Positions 42,731 to 55,783 of a stretch of DNA of 64,000 nt are shown here, one piece after another. Every line of letters begins with the position of its first letter. Position 1 is the stretch's first letter. Made by a program: the position numbers and the translations under genes. The notes below the pieces were generated by a model. That model was not told the DNA's origin, made no database searches, and worked only from the letters and a program-made list of their open reading frames with translations. The stretch comes from Pantoea sp. Lij88 (GTDB taxonomy: Bacteria > Pseudomonadota > Gammaproteobacteria > Enterobacterales > Enterobacteriaceae), in assembly GCF_030062155.1 (NCBI RefSeq), contig NZ_CP118269.1:496001-560000 (forward strand), in the 5' to 3' direction.

Positions 42731-42786
42731 AGCAAAACCCTTATTCAGGACGAAACGTTAAGTGTACGCCATCGCCCTGAATGACG

Positions 42787-44718
42787 TCAGGATTTAAGGC
42801 TGAATACGCTGACCAGCTGGGTCAGGTGATGCCCTTTATCACTCAGGTTCTGCGCGCTGTTTTCCGCCTGTGCCACCAGTTCGCTGTTCTGGTGAGTCGC
42901 CTGGCTGATCTGGTTCATCGCAATATTCACCTGGCCGATACCCGCCGCCTGTTCCTGCGCCGCCACGTTGATCTCACCCATCAGCGCCTGTACCTGCTCG
43001 ATGTGGGTCACAATGTTGGTCATCGCATCGCGCGTCTGCTCAGAGAGCTGGTGGCCCTCCGCCACGTTGCTGATGGAGGTTGCAATCAGTCCATCAATCT
43101 CTTTGGCGGCCTGCGCGGAACGCTGTGCCAGCGCACGCACTTCGGCGGCTACCACGGCAAAGCCACGACCCTGTTCACCGGCGCGTGCCGCTTCAACAGC
43201 GGCGTTCAGTGCCAGGATATTGGTCTGGAAAGCGATCGACTCAATCACGTGCGTGATATCAGCAATGCTTTGCGATGAAACCTTGATGGCTGACATGGTA
43301 TTGACCGAGCGCACCACCGTCTTGCTGCCGTGACTGACGATATCGCTGGCTTCAGCCACCAGTGACATCGCCTGACGCAGGCTTTCGGCGGTGTGTTCAA
43401 CCGTTGCACCAAACTGCTCCATGCTGGCAGAGGTCTGCTCCACGCTGCTGGCCTGACGCCCGATCTGCTCGCTGATGTTGTGGCTGCTGGCTGCGATGGT
43501 GTCCGTGCCGTCGCTGATCTCCTGCGCCGCGCCGCGCACCTGACCGACGATTTTCTCCAGACCATCACCAATGCCGTTAATCGCAATGATCAGCTGGCCC
43601 ACTTCGTCGCGACGATGCGTATCCATATGGACCTGCAGATTCCCGGCGGCATACTGCTCCGCCAGATGGATCACCTGCTGCAGCGGACGGGTAATCGCCC
43701 GACGGCTGTACCAGACAAAGCCCAGCGCAAAGACAATCACCAGAACCAGGCCGGTAATCAGGAACAGGTTGCGGCTGTGCGTAATCGGAGCCAGCAGGCT
43801 GTCACGGTTAACTTCGCCGGTGATCACCCAGTTCCAGCCCGGCAACTGCTGCCACGCAAGAATCTGCATCTCACCATTGATCTCCACCTGCTGCATGCCC
43901 TGCGGCTGTGTCAGCAACGGCTGTAGGGTCGCGTCATCCCAGGCGGGGCGTTTGCCTTCGTCGTGCTTATCGAACAGATACGCTCCCTGCGCCTTACCGG
44001 GCGTGCCGTTGAGCACAAAGAAATGACCGCTATCACCCAGCTTGCGCGCCAGGATTTTTTCACGCATCAGCGCATACTGTTTATCAATGCCAACACCGAC
44101 AAAGAGAATGGCAACGACTTTGCCGCTCTCATCTTTTACCGGCTGATACTGTGTGATGTAGCGATGGCCGAACAGCGTCGCCAGGCCGCGATAGACTTCG
44201 CCCTGGTGAACACTTTTCCAGGCGGCGCCGCTGCGGTCCAGCTGCGTACCGATGGCGCGACTGCCATCCTCTTTTTTCAGCGAGGTTGAAACACGGACAA
44301 AATCATCACCATCGCGCACGAAAATGGTCGCCACGGCGGCAGTGCGGTCAGTGAAATCGTCAACCGCGGTCTGATCGAGGTTCAGTGTTTTTAACCCGGC
44401 ACGCAGCACCGGTGTCGAAAAGGCACCCACCTGCACCCGCGAGCTATCATCCAGGCTAAAGCGCTTAGGCAGGAAACTGGTAAATAAATCGGTGTAGTGA
44501 GCCACCTCTTCAGAGAGGGTGGCGTTAAACATGGTGGTCATTTCATAGATGCCCTGCACCTGGTTGTGCATGTCATCGATGGCGAGATTTTCCAGCTGGC
44601 GGGAGGCGTTGTGGCTTTGAGTCAGTGTCAGTACCAGCAACAGCAGCGCTACGCTGAGAGACGTCAGTACAGACAGCTTAACTCCGAGACTCAGTCCGCT
44701 GAGAGAGAGACGCTTCAT
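42787..44718 (-). CDS. Methyl-accepting chemotaxis protein, Cache-type sensor
   Basis: Transmembrane chemoreceptor of 643 residues. The first helix is at about 13-33. A periplasmic Cache-type sensor domain (about 40-310, with [27 protein letters not shown] typical of sCache folds) follows, then a second helix (about 320-342), a HAMP domain ([22 protein letters not shown]), and the methyl-accepting signalling domain. Its hairpin tip is [44 protein letters not shown]. It lacks the C-terminal NWETF pentapeptide that tethers CheR. E. coli has no receptor gene here. The ligand is unknown. Confidence 0.93.
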   Translation of the reverse strand: MKRLSLSGLSLGVKLSVLTSLSVALLLLVLTLTQSHNASRQLENLAIDDMHNQVQGIYEMTTMFNATLSEEVAHYTDLFTSFLPKRFSLDDSSRVQVGAFSTPVLRAGLKTLNLDQTAVDDFTDRTAAVATIFVRDGDDFVRVSTSLKKEDGSRAIGTQLDRSGAAWKSVHQGEVYRGLATLFGHRYITQYQPVKDESGKVVAILFVGVGIDKQYALMREKILARKLGDSGHFFVLNGTPGKAQGAYLFDKHDEGKRPAWDDATLQPLLTQPQGMQQVEINGEMQILAWQQLPGWNWVITGEVNRDSLLAPITHSRNLFLITGLVLVIVFALGFVWYSRRAITRPLQQVIHLAEQYAAGNLQVHMDTHRRDEVGQLIIAINGIGDGLEKIVGQVRGAAQEISDGTDTIAASSHNISEQIGRQASSVEQTSASMEQFGATVEHTAESLRQAMSLVAEASDIVSHGSKTVVRSVNTMSAIKVSSQSIADITHVIESIAFQTNILALNAAVEAARAGEQGRGFAVVAAEVRALAQRSAQAAKEIDGLIATSISNVAEGHQLSEQTRDAMTNIVTHIEQVQALMGEINVAAQEQAAGIGQVNIAMNQISQATHQNSELVAQAENSAQNLSDKGHHLTQLVSVFSLKS

Positions 44719-44876
44719 AAATTACCTTTGATCAAGTTAGGGGAATACACGATCAACGGCAGAGAGCGCGAAAAGTTTAGTGTGAAATGGCATAACTAAG
44801 CGCAGCGGGGAATTTCGCAAATTAACCCGCAGAACGTAGACTTGATCGGCACGCCTTGCCCCCTTAAGGAGAAACC

Positions 44877-45626
44877 ATGATTGAACTCACCACAGAAACG
44901 CTGGCCGGTATCGAATGTCTGCACGCTACGCCAGCCGGACAACGGCATCAGCCACTGCCTACCGTGCTGTTTTATCACGGCTTTACCTCATCAAAAGAGG
45001 TCTACGCCTACTTCGCCGTTGCTCTGGCGCAGGCGGGATTTCGGGCAGTAATGCCGGATGCGGCGCTGCACGGCGCGCGTTATCACGGTGATGCCGATGC
45101 CCGTCTGGGCCGCTTCTGGGACATTCTGAAACAGAACATTGATGAGCTGCCGCTGCTGGAGGCCGCGCTGCGTAAAGACAATCTCATCGCTGACAGACGT
45201 TTCGCGGTGGCGGGCGCGTCGATGGGTGGCATGACGGCACTGGGCGTGATGGCGCGCTATCCGCAGATTCAGAGCGTCGCCTGCATGATGGGATCGGGCT
45301 ATTTTATGCAGCTCAGTCAGTCGCTATTTCCGCCGCTGGTGGCTGACACGCCGGAGCAGAAAGCGCAGTTTGCCGCCCGCATGGCACCGCTGGCCGATTA
45401 CGATCCCAGCAATCATCTGTCGGCGCTGGCAAACCGCCCGCTGCTGTTATGGCATGGTGAGGCGGATGATGTTGTTCCTGCTGGCGAAACTTACCGTTTA
45501 CAGGAAGCACTGCATCAGGAAAAGTCAGCTGGCAATCTGACCTGTTTGTTTGAGGCGGGTGTTCGCCACCGCATCACTCCAGAGGCACTGTCTGCTATGG
45601 TGGAATTTTTCAGCCATCACCTCTAA
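44877..45626 (+). CDS. yjfP: Esterase YjfP
   Basis: Alpha/beta hydrolase of 249 residues matching E. coli YjfP, which has carboxylesterase activity. The nucleophile motif is GASMGG (Ser about 115), the acid lies in [11 protein letters not shown], and the histidine in [14 protein letters not shown]. The oxyanion region is [18 protein letters not shown] precedes the ATG. It is convergent with ulaR and overlaps it by 4 bp. The physiological substrate is unknown. Confidence 0.92.
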   Translation: MIELTTETLAGIECLHATPAGQRHQPLPTVLFYHGFTSSKEVYAYFAVALAQAGFRAVMPDAALHGARYHGDADARLGRFWDILKQNIDELPLLEAALRKDNLIADRRFAVAGASMGGMTALGVMARYPQIQSVACMMGSGYFMQLSQSLFPPLVADTPEQKAQFAARMAPLADYDPSNHLSALANRPLLLWHGEADDVVPAGETYRLQEALHQEKSAGNLTCLFEAGVRHRITPEALSAMVEFFSHHL

Positions 45627-46378
45627 ACGCGCAGGACTTTAACCTTTTTATCTTCCAGTTTCTGAATGATTTCCGGGTCAGCATTTTTGCCGGTGATAAC
45701 CATGCTGATTTGTTCGGCCCGGCTGAACAGCATGCCGGCACGCTCACCAACTTTACTGCTGTCGACCAGCACGACCAGTTTTCCCACCATGTTAAGCATA
45801 TTTTGTTCCGCCATGGCGGTCAGCATATCGCTTTTGTACAGCCCATCTGCAGTCAGTCCTTTGCCGCTGGTAAACATCCAGTGTCCCGCATACAAACTAT
45901 TTTCACTGTCTTGTGGGCTGAGGGTAATGGACTGGCTCTTGTTATATTGCCCTCCCATAATGATGACGCTTTCATGCTCCTGATCGATGAGATAGTTGGC
46001 CAGGGGCAGATAATTCGTGATGATTTGCACTGGTTTCCCACACATCTCCCTGCCCAGCAAAAACGCCGTGGAACCGCAGTTTATGACCACGCTCTCACCA
46101 GGGTTCACCAGCTGCGATGCGGCTCTGACAATTCGCACTTTTTCATCGTGGTTCAATGCCTCATGGATGTTCATGGGCGTCCAGCGAGGGCGCTGCTGGC
46201 TAATCACTTCCGCGCCATTGCGAACTTTTTTCAGCCTGCCGGCATCATCCAGCTTATTGATATCCCGCCTTGCTGTCGCCGGGGAAATTGCTAAGCGATC
46301 AATCACTTCCTCGACGGTGACAAAACCTTTTTGTACCAGAAGTTCCAGTAAAATTTGATGGCGTTGGGCTTCGGTCAT
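45623..46378 (-). CDS. ulaR: L-ascorbate regulon repressor UlaR
   Basis: DeoR-family repressor of the ula genes that releases DNA on binding L-ascorbate 6-phosphate. It has 251 residues. The N-terminal helix-turn-helix is [30 protein letters not shown]. The C-terminal sugar-phosphate domain has [15 protein letters not shown]. It is very close to E. coli UlaR over its whole length. It lies 110 bp beyond ulaG on the same strand, separated by a hairpin. Confidence 0.97.
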   Translation of the reverse strand: MTEAQRHQILLELLVQKGFVTVEEVIDRLAISPATARRDINKLDDAGRLKKVRNGAEVISQQRPRWTPMNIHEALNHDEKVRIVRAASQLVNPGESVVINCGSTAFLLGREMCGKPVQIITNYLPLANYLIDQEHESVIIMGGQYNKSQSITLSPQDSENSLYAGHWMFTSGKGLTADGLYKSDMLTAMAEQNMLNMVGKLVVLVDSSKVGERAGMLFSRAEQISMVITGKNADPEIIQKLEDKKVKVLRV

Positions 46379-46450
46379 AGGGTGTTCCGATAAGAATTGA
46401 TTTTAAAAGATGATATTTGAAACAACCTGGAATTGCTAAAGTAAATGTGA

Positions 46451-46477
46451 AATCGCCAGACGGAATGACTGGCGATT
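46451..46477 (-). terminator. ulaG: Hairpin after ulaG
   Basis: A 9-bp stem AATCGCCAG/CTGGCGATT with a 9-nt loop lies 11 bp after the ulaG stop on the minus strand. The following TTCACATTTACTTT is moderately T-rich, so it is a plausible terminator before ulaR. Confidence 0.6.
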
Positions 46478-46488
46478 CAGCACGGTTA

Positions 46489-47553
46489 TCAGAGAAATGA
46501 TTTAAATGGCAGGTCGGGTTCGATGGTGAAACAGTCACTAAAACCGCGCGGGTAATGATACTCAAAACTGTCCTTGTCCAGCGGCCAGGTGAACTTACCT
46601 CCTACCTGCCAGATAAAGGGTTTAAAACCATATTTCAGACGATCTTTTTTCATCTCCCACAACACGCGAATCTCCTGAGGATCCGCCTGGAAATTTGACC
46701 AGATATCATGGTGAAACGGGATCACCACTTTGGTGTTCAGCGCTTCCGCCATGCGCAGCATATCGGCGCTGGTCATTTTGTCTGTAATGCCGCGCGGGTT
46801 CTCGCCATAGGAGCCCAGCGCCACATCGATCCTATGTTCATTACCGTGCTTCGCGTAATAGTTGGAGTAGTGGGAGTCGCCGCTGTGGTAAAGGGAACCA
46901 CCCGGCGTTTTGAACAGGTAGTTTACGGCACGCTCATCCATACCGTCTGGCAGCACGCCCGCAGCTTTTTGCTCTGCTGGCAGGGTAATCAGCGCGGTAC
47001 GGTCGAAGGCATCGAGTGCATGGATTTCAACGTCTTTGATTTTCACCACGTCGCCCGGTTTAATCACGATGCAGCGCGCTTCAGGCACACCCCAGCCGAT
47101 CCACAAATCCACGCAGGACTGCGGTCCAATGAACGGCACATCGTCAGCACAGTTTTGCATAACGGCTGCGGCGACATTCACATCGATATGATCGTTGTGA
47201 TCGTGGGTGGACAGCACGGCATCGATCTGACGAATGGCAAAAGGATCGAGTACAAACGGGGTGGTGCGCAGATTGGGCTGAAGTTTCTCAACGCCTGCCA
47301 TACGCTGCATCTGATGGCCCTTTTTCATCAGCGGATTGCTGTGGCTCTGCTTGCCAGTGCCGCACCAGAAATCGACGCAGATATTTGCCCCACCTTCTGA
47401 TTTGAGCCAGATTCCCGTACAGCCCAGCCACCACATTGCAAACGTACCAGGAGCAACCTGTTCCTGCTCAATTTCTTCGTTCAGCCAGCAACCCCATTCC
47501 GGGAAAGTACTCAGAATCCATGATTCACGGGTAATAGTTTTCACTTTACTCAT
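46489..47553 (-). CDS. ulaG: L-ascorbate-6-phosphate lactonase UlaG
   Basis: Manganese-dependent metallo-beta-lactamase-fold lactonase that opens L-ascorbate 6-phosphate to 3-keto-L-gulonate 6-phosphate, the first cytoplasmic step of ascorbate use. It has 354 residues. The metal motif is THDHNDHID, with more ligands in [12 protein letters not shown] and PFHHD. The start at 47553 is chosen because AAGGAG lies 9 nt upstream and [21 protein letters not shown] is nearly identical to E. coli. It is transcribed divergently from ulaABCDEF. Confidence 0.98.
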   Translation of the reverse strand: MSKVKTITRESWILSTFPEWGCWLNEEIEQEQVAPGTFAMWWLGCTGIWLKSEGGANICVDFWCGTGKQSHSNPLMKKGHQMQRMAGVEKLQPNLRTTPFVLDPFAIRQIDAVLSTHDHNDHIDVNVAAAVMQNCADDVPFIGPQSCVDLWIGWGVPEARCIVIKPGDVVKIKDVEIHALDAFDRTALITLPAEQKAAGVLPDGMDERAVNYLFKTPGGSLYHSGDSHYSNYYAKHGNEHRIDVALGSYGENPRGITDKMTSADMLRMAEALNTKVVIPFHHDIWSNFQADPQEIRVLWEMKKDRLKYGFKPFIWQVGGKFTWPLDKDSFEYHYPRGFSDCFTIEPDLPFKSFL

Positions 47554-49313
<1,760 letters not shown>

Positions 49314-49325
49314 GGAGTATCGGTT

Positions 49326-49631
49326 ATGACAGTACGTATCCTGGCTGTGTGTGGCAACGGGCAAGGTAGCTCCATGATCATGAAGATGAAAGTGGACCAG
49401 TTTTTAACCCAGTCCAACATTGACCACACGGTGAACAGCTGCGCGGTAGGTGAATACAAAAGTGAACTGAGCGGTGCAGACATCATTATTGCGTCTACTC
49501 ATATCGCCGGTGAAATCACCGTGACGGGTAAAAAATATGTAGTGGGCGTTCGTAACATGCTGTCACCCGCGGATTTCGGACCAAAGCTGCTGGAAGTGAT
49601 CAAAGAACATTTCCCACAAGACGTGAAGTAA
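49326..49631 (+). CDS. ulaB: PTS L-ascorbate transporter subunit IIB
   Basis: Cytoplasmic phosphotransfer subunit of 101 residues. The phosphorylated cysteine is Cys9 in [11 protein letters not shown], the usual P-loop of IIB proteins. It passes phosphate from UlaC to ascorbate in UlaA. AAGGAG lies 9 nt before the ATG. It sits 12 bp after ulaA. Confidence 0.97.
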   Translation: MTVRILAVCGNGQGSSMIMKMKVDQFLTQSNIDHTVNSCAVGEYKSELSGADIIIASTHIAGEITVTGKKYVVGVRNMLSPADFGPKLLEVIKEHFPQDVK

Positions 49632-49640
49632 GGACGCCAT

Positions 49641-50108
49641 ATGAAATTACGAGATTCGCTCGCGGAAAATAACACCATTCTTCTTCAGGCCGACGCCAGC
49701 ACCTGGCAGGAAGCGGTAAAGCTCAGCGTGGATCTGCTGGTTAAGGCCGACGTCGTTGAGCCACGTTATTACCAGGCCATTCTGGATGGCGTTGCGCAGC
49801 ATGGCCCTTACTTCGTTATTGCGCCAGGGCTTGCCATGCCCCATGGCCGTCCGGAAGAGGGGGTCAAAAAAACCGGCTTTGCTCTGGTCACGCTAAAAAC
49901 GCCTCTGGTGTTTAACGACGAAGATAACGATCCGGTCGATATTCTCATCACCATGGCCGCTGTCGATGCAAACACCCATCAGGAAGTCGGCATCATGCAG
50001 ATCGTCAATCTGTTTGATGATGAAGCCAATTTTGATCGTTTACGCGCCTGCCGCACCGCGCAGGAAGTGCTGGATTTGATTGATAACGCCACTGCGGCGA
50101 CAGCTTAA
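49641..50108 (+). CDS. ulaC: PTS L-ascorbate transporter subunit IIA
   Basis: Receives phosphate from HPr and passes it to UlaB. It has 155 residues in the mannitol/fructose-type IIA fold. The phosphorylated histidine is His68 in [11 protein letters not shown]. It starts 9 bp after ulaB, with AAGGAC upstream. Confidence 0.97.
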   Translation: MKLRDSLAENNTILLQADASTWQEAVKLSVDLLVKADVVEPRYYQAILDGVAQHGPYFVIAPGLAMPHGRPEEGVKKTGFALVTLKTPLVFNDEDNDPVDILITMAAVDANTHQEVGIMQIVNLFDDEANFDRLRACRTAQEVLDLIDNATAATA

Positions 50109-50121
50109 GAGGGAACTGAAA

Positions 50122-50772
50122 ATGTCATTACCCATGTTGCAGATCGCGCTGGATAACCAGACGTTGTCTCACGCTTACGAAACCACCCGCCTGATTGCAG
50201 AAGAGGTCGATATTATCGAAGTCGGCACCATTCTGTGCGTGGGCGAAGGCGTTCGCGCGGTTCGGGACCTGAAAGCACTCTACCCGCATAAAATCGTGCT
50301 GGCGGATGCCAAGATCGCTGATGCAGGCAGGATCCTCGCCCGCATGTGCTTTGAAGCCAGCGCCGACTGGGTAACCGTAATCTGCTGTGCAGATATCAAT
50401 ACCGCGAAAGGTGCGCTGGACGTGGCGAAAGAGTTCAGCGGCGACGTGCAGATTGAGCTGACCGGCTTCTGGACCTGGGAGCAGGCGCAGGCGTGGCGAG
50501 ATGCGGGTATTCAGCAGGTGGTTTATCACCGTAGCCGTGATGCACAGGCGGCAGGTGTGGCGTGGGGAGAGGCTGATATCAGCGCTATCAAACGTCTGGC
50601 CGATATGGATTTTAAAGTCACCGTCACGGGTGGGCTGGCGCTGGAAGATTTGCCGCTGTTTCAGGGGATTCCCATCCACGTCTTTATTGCCGGTCGTAGT
50701 ATTCGCGAGGCGGCATCACCGGTTGAGGCGGCGCGTCAGTTCAAACGCTCAATCGCTCACCTCTGGGGCTAA
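50122..50772 (+). CDS. ulaD: 3-keto-L-gulonate-6-phosphate decarboxylase
   Basis: TIM-barrel enzyme of the orotidine-phosphate decarboxylase suprafamily. It decarboxylates 3-keto-L-gulonate 6-phosphate to L-xylulose 5-phosphate. It has 216 residues. Active-site segments are LQIALDN (Asp11), IIEVGT (Glu33) and [10 protein letters not shown] (Asp62). The phosphate site is VTGGL and IAGRSI. ATG 50122 follows GAGGGA; in-frame codons back into ulaC are rejected. Confidence 0.97.
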   Translation: MSLPMLQIALDNQTLSHAYETTRLIAEEVDIIEVGTILCVGEGVRAVRDLKALYPHKIVLADAKIADAGRILARMCFEASADWVTVICCADINTAKGALDVAKEFSGDVQIELTGFWTWEQAQAWRDAGIQQVVYHRSRDAQAAGVAWGEADISAIKRLADMDFKVTVTGGLALEDLPLFQGIPIHVFIAGRSIREAASPVEAARQFKRSIAHLWG

Positions 50773-50781
50773 GGAGCGGAT

Positions 50782-51642
50782 ATGTTGTCTAAACAGGTCC
50801 CGCTTGGGATTTATGAAAAGGCGCTTCCTGCGGGCGACTGCTGGCTTGAGCGGTTACAGCTGGCAAAACAGCTGGGTTTCGATTTTGTCGAAATGTCAGT
50901 AGACGAAACGGACCGACGCCTCTCCCGACTTGACTGGCGTCGTGAGCAGCGGCTGGCGTTAGTTAGTGCGGTTGCAGAAACGGGTGTGCGTGTCCCTTCT
51001 ATGTGCCTGAGCGCGCACCGACGTTTTCCACTCGGGAGCGAGGATGATGCTGTACGCGAAAGGGCACTGGACATAATGCGTAAAGCCATTCGCTTTGCGC
51101 AGGATGTCGGTATCCGCGTGATCCAGCTTGCCGGGTATGACGTTTATTATCAGGAAGCCAACGATGAGACGCGCCGCCGTTTTCGTGACGGCCTGAAAGA
51201 GAGCGTCGACATAGCAAGCCGCGCGCAGGTGACGCTGGCGATGGAGATCATGGATTATCCATTAATGAACTCAATCAGTAAGGCGCTGGGCTATGCACAT
51301 TACCTGAATAACCCGTGGTTCCAGCTCTATCCTGATATCGGCAACCTTTCGGCCTGGGATAACGATGTGCAAATGGAATTGCAGGCGGGTATGGGGCATA
51401 TCGTAGCCGTCCACGTCAAAGATACCCGTCCCGGCGTGTTTAAAAATGTCGCATTCGGCACCGGAGTGGTGGATTTCGAACGCTGTTTTCAGACTCTCAA
51501 ACAGGCAGGTTATTGCGGACCCTATTTGATTGAAATGTGGAGCGAAACGGCTACTGATCCGGCGGCAGAAGTTGTAAAAGCACGCGATTGGGTGCGTGAG
51601 CGCATGACGCGGGCTGGCTTACTGGAGAATGAACATGCATGA
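50782..51642 (+). CDS. ulaE: L-xylulose-5-phosphate 3-epimerase
   Basis: TIM-barrel epimerase converting L-xylulose 5-phosphate to L-ribulose 5-phosphate. It has 286 residues (E. coli 284). The xylose-isomerase-like metal site is formed by [24 protein letters not shown] and IEMWSE. AAGGAG lies 7 nt before the ATG, and it starts 9 bp after ulaD. It overlaps ulaF by 8 bp. Confidence 0.97.
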   Translation: MLSKQVPLGIYEKALPAGDCWLERLQLAKQLGFDFVEMSVDETDRRLSRLDWRREQRLALVSAVAETGVRVPSMCLSAHRRFPLGSEDDAVRERALDIMRKAIRFAQDVGIRVIQLAGYDVYYQEANDETRRRFRDGLKESVDIASRAQVTLAMEIMDYPLMNSISKALGYAHYLNNPWFQLYPDIGNLSAWDNDVQMELQAGMGHIVAVHVKDTRPGVFKNVAFGTGVVDFERCFQTLKQAGYCGPYLIEMWSETATDPAAEVVKARDWVRERMTRAGLLENEHA

Positions 51643-52330
51643 ACTCAAGCTACGCGTCTTCGAGGCTAATATGGCGCTTCCGCGTTCTGGACTGGTAACT
51701 TTTACCTGGGGTAATGCCAGTGCCATTGATCGGGAGCAGGGGCTGGTGGTGATTAAACCCAGTGGTGTGGCTTACGAGACTATGACGCCTGACGATATGG
51801 TGGTAGTGGATCTTGAAGGGAAGGTCACCGAGGGGCAATGGCGGCCTTCTTCGGATACCGCCACCCATCTGGCGCTCTATCGACGCTACCCCTCACTGGG
51901 CGGTGTTGTTCATACTCATTCGACGAATGCCACGGCCTGGGCACAGGCGGGACGGGCAATTCCTGCGCTGGGAACGACGCATGCCGATTACTTTTCTGGC
52001 GATATTCTCTGTACGCGTGCGTTAACGCAGTCCGAGGTTGAAACTGACTATGAACTGAACACCGGAAAAGTCATTATCGAAACCCTGGGGGAGACTGAAC
52101 CTTTATACACACCGGGCATTGTGGTGTATCAGCACGGCCCATTCGCGTGGGGAAAAGATGCAGACGATGCCGTGCATAACGCGGTGGTCATGGAAGAGGT
52201 GGCAAAAATGGCCTGGATTACCCGCGGTATAAATCCAGACGTTCAGGGCATGGATGATTATCTGATGAACAAGCATTTTCAGCGTAAGCATGGATCGGAT
52301 GCTTATTATGGGCAGAAACAGGGCAGATAA
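51635..52330 (+). CDS. ulaF: L-ribulose-5-phosphate 4-epimerase UlaF
   Basis: Class II aldolase-family epimerase making D-xylulose 5-phosphate, which enters the pentose phosphate pathway. It has 231 residues. The zinc histidines are in [16 protein letters not shown] and YQHGPFAWG, and the phosphate site includes GNAS and KPSG. ATG 51635 is preferred to ATG 51629 because GGAG at 51624-51627 would be only 1 nt from the latter. It is last in the ula operon. Confidence 0.96.
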   Translation: MHELKLRVFEANMALPRSGLVTFTWGNASAIDREQGLVVIKPSGVAYETMTPDDMVVVDLEGKVTEGQWRPSSDTATHLALYRRYPSLGGVVHTHSTNATAWAQAGRAIPALGTTHADYFSGDILCTRALTQSEVETDYELNTGKVIIETLGETEPLYTPGIVVYQHGPFAWGKDADDAVHNAVVMEEVAKMAWITRGINPDVQGMDDYLMNKHFQRKHGSDAYYGQKQGR

Positions 52331-52571
52331 GTCAGCTGAAATCCCTGAACAGACAGCCCTTCCGGCCTTTCAGAAAAGAGTGTTCACATGCCGGAGCAGG
52401 GCTATTTAAGCCGTTCTAATAATTCTGTCTCCTTTTCGGATACGTCATTGCCTTTTCTTTCATGACCGATGCGCCACACCAAACGGCTACTTTCCTGTTT
52501 TTTGCTAAATCAGCTTGAGTTCAGGCACCGCCGCCAGTATGATTACGCGTCAATTTTTCAGCCGCATTCTC
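52331..52571. other. Non-coding region between ulaF and rpsF leader
   Basis: No gene seen. E. coli carries the small gene yjfY in this interval; nothing resembling a conserved coding frame with a ribosome site is present here. It should contain the rpsF promoter, but no confident -10/-35 pair was picked. Confidence 0.5.
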
Positions 52572-52623
52572 AGGCTGTGTCCCACAAACGCTCGTCATGG
52601 CGAACCTTTGTGGGACACAGCCT
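52572..52623 (+). promoter_or_regulatory. Long perfect stem-loop upstream of rpsF
   Basis: AGGCTGTGTCCCACAAA (52572-52588) is exactly complementary to 52607-52623, giving a 17-bp perfect stem with an 18-nt loop. Only TATAACG follows, so a simple intrinsic terminator is unlikely. It lies 74 bp before the rpsF ATG. Confidence 0.7.
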
Positions 52624-53092
<469 letters not shown>

Positions 53093-53098
53093 TCCATC

Positions 53099-53648
<550 letters not shown>

Positions 53649-53675
53649 TCGGCAACTGTCCATTAACGACTTTAA

Positions 53676-54137
<462 letters not shown>

Positions 54138-54161
54138 TCCTGATTAACTGAGCACGACATC

Positions 54162-54190
54162 AACGCCGGCCCTGTGCCGGCGTTTTTGTT
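54162..54190 (+). terminator. Terminator of the rpsF-rplI operon
   Basis: Stem AACGCCGGC/GCCGGCGTT with a CCTGT loop, then TTTGTTTTT, 24 bp after the rplI stop. Confidence 0.9.
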
Positions 54191-54219
54191 TTTATGCCTT
54201 TCTCCAGGCGCCATTCGCG

Positions 54220-54780
54220 CTACTGTGCGCGAAGAAAGCTGCCATCTGGCTGACGTGTAAACAGCACCGGGCCATTTGCGCCATCCACGGTCAGTCCGGT
54301 TACCACCCCCTGCGCATCCTGACGAATTTTAACCTGCTGACCACTTTTCAGTGAGCTAAGCGGCTGATCATTGCCTTCCACTCGCGCCATCGCAAACACA
54401 TCATTGACCGGCAGACTGTTGTCACGAAACAGCTGTGCCAGCGTCTGACCGGAGGCGATAGTCAGGTTGCGCCACTCGCCCTGAGAATCAGCTTTTGGTG
54501 TCTGCTGAGACGCTGAAGATGAAGGCTGGCGGGCAGTATTGTTTTCATAAATATCCGCCTGCATCGGCACCTCTTTCTCTGCTGAAGGCGTAACCGACTG
54601 TTCGACCGGATAGCGCAGTGTGCTGGCAGGCCAGAGAAACGCCACCAGCATCACCAGCAGTGCCGCCCCAATGCCTCGACGGTGCGGCGCAGGCAGCGGG
54701 TCCATCCAGCGAATGTGGTCGGTAAAATGCCAGATACGCTGAAGCCATGTCGGCAGGCGGGATGACGTGTCTGATGCCAT
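54220..54780 (-). CDS. ytfB: Cell-division-associated protein YtfB (OapA family)
   Basis: Inner-membrane protein with a C-terminal OapA/LysM-like glycan-binding domain (LTIASGQTLAQLFRDNSLPVNDVFAMARVEG...FTRQPDGSFLRA). In E. coli YtfB localises to the septum and affects cell division. It has 186 residues. The cytoplasmic part has MDPLPAPHRRG, the membrane helix is at about 37-53, and a Ser/Gln-rich linker follows. ATG 54780 is chosen because GAGGAGGAA lies just upstream and the length matches E. coli. An in-frame ATG at 54897 would add 39 basic residues and is less likely. Confidence 0.87.
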   Translation of the reverse strand: MASDTSSRLPTWLQRIWHFTDHIRWMDPLPAPHRRGIGAALLVMLVAFLWPASTLRYPVEQSVTPSAEKEVPMQADIYENNTARQPSSSASQQTPKADSQGEWRNLTIASGQTLAQLFRDNSLPVNDVFAMARVEGNDQPLSSLKSGQQVKIRQDAQGVVTGLTVDGANGPVLFTRQPDGSFLRAQ

Positions 54781-55117
54781 TCGGGGTTCCTCCTCTCCGG
54801 CAGGCTGCTGTGGCCTGCGTGCGGCCAGCCAGGTCTGCAGCCGGGATACAATTTGTGTTGCACGCATCCTGCGGCGGCGTGGGGCAATCTGGCCCATGGT
54901 TGCTCTCTTATTCAGGTGCTACGGATGGGGTGATCCCCATCGATAGTTATAGTATGGGCAATACCGGCGCGAAGTGCCTGCCAGCATTGATAAATTTGAC
55001 AGCTCTATTGTTTCTCTTTCCCCCGCAAAAGTCATCTGCGACGCAGGGGATTTTACGCCAGCGGCCTGCGCTGCTATGCTGCCCGTTCGAATTTATCCGA
55101 GAGTGAAAGGAACGAAG

Positions 55118-55738
55118 ATGACTACCCCTTCTTTCGACAGCGTCGAAGCACAAGCAAGTTACGGTATTGGTTTACAGGTTGGCCAGCAGTTGCTGGAATC
55201 TGGTCTGCAGGGTCTGCAACCAGAAGCACTGCTCGCGGGTCTGCGCGACGCGCTGGAAGGGAACTCGCCGGCCGTACCGGTTGATGTGGTTCATCGCGCA
55301 CTGCGTGAAGTGCACGAACGCGCTGAAGGCGTGCGTCGTGAGCGTACCGAAGCCATGGCAGCAGAAGGTCAGGCGTTCCTGCAGGAACATGCGCAGCGTG
55401 AAGGCGTGAGCAGCACCGAATCAGGCCTGCAGTTCAGCGTCATTACTCAGGGCGAAGGTCCAATCCCATCACGTCAGGATCGCGTACGCGTTCACTACAC
55501 CGGCAAACTGATCGACGGCACCGTGTTCGACAGCTCAGTTGCCCGTGGCGAACCGGCTGAATTCCCGGTTAGCGGCGTTATCCCTGGCTGGATTGAAGCA
55601 CTGACCCTGATGCCGGTTGGCTCAAAATGGGAACTGGTTATCCCACAGGACCTCGCGTATGGCGAGCGCGGTGCGGGTGCCTCTATCCCACCATTCAGCA
55701 CCCTGATCTTCGAAGTCGAACTGCTGGAAATTCTGTAA
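55118..55738 (+). CDS. fklB: FKBP-type peptidyl-prolyl isomerase FklB (FKBP22)
   Basis: Dimeric prolyl isomerase of 206 residues, the E. coli length. The N-terminal helical dimerisation domain ([20 protein letters not shown]...) is followed by the FKBP fold with [27 protein letters not shown] and [29 protein letters not shown] 55118 follows AAAGGAACGAAG. It is divergent from ytfB. In E. coli cycA follows, but here the next gene is cpdB. Confidence 0.96.
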   Translation: MTTPSFDSVEAQASYGIGLQVGQQLLESGLQGLQPEALLAGLRDALEGNSPAVPVDVVHRALREVHERAEGVRRERTEAMAAEGQAFLQEHAQREGVSSTESGLQFSVITQGEGPIPSRQDRVRVHYTGKLIDGTVFDSSVARGEPAEFPVSGVIPGWIEALTLMPVGSKWELVIPQDLAYGERGAGASIPPFSTLIFEVELLEIL

Positions 55739-55746
55739 TACCCGGG

Positions 55747-55775
55747 CGCTGCAACCACCCCGGTTGCAGCGTTTT
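55747..55775 (+). terminator. fklB: Terminator of fklB
   Basis: Stem CGCTGCAACC/GGTTGCAGCG with an ACCCC loop, then TTTT, 8 bp after the fklB stop and just before the convergent cpdB stop. Confidence 0.85.
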
Positions 55776-55783
55776 CTCCCGCC

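Noticed and set aside
54781..54897. N-terminal extension of ytfB to ATG 54897
   Set aside because: The longer start has a poorer ribosome site and adds residues absent from E. coli YtfB, though it cannot be fully excluded.
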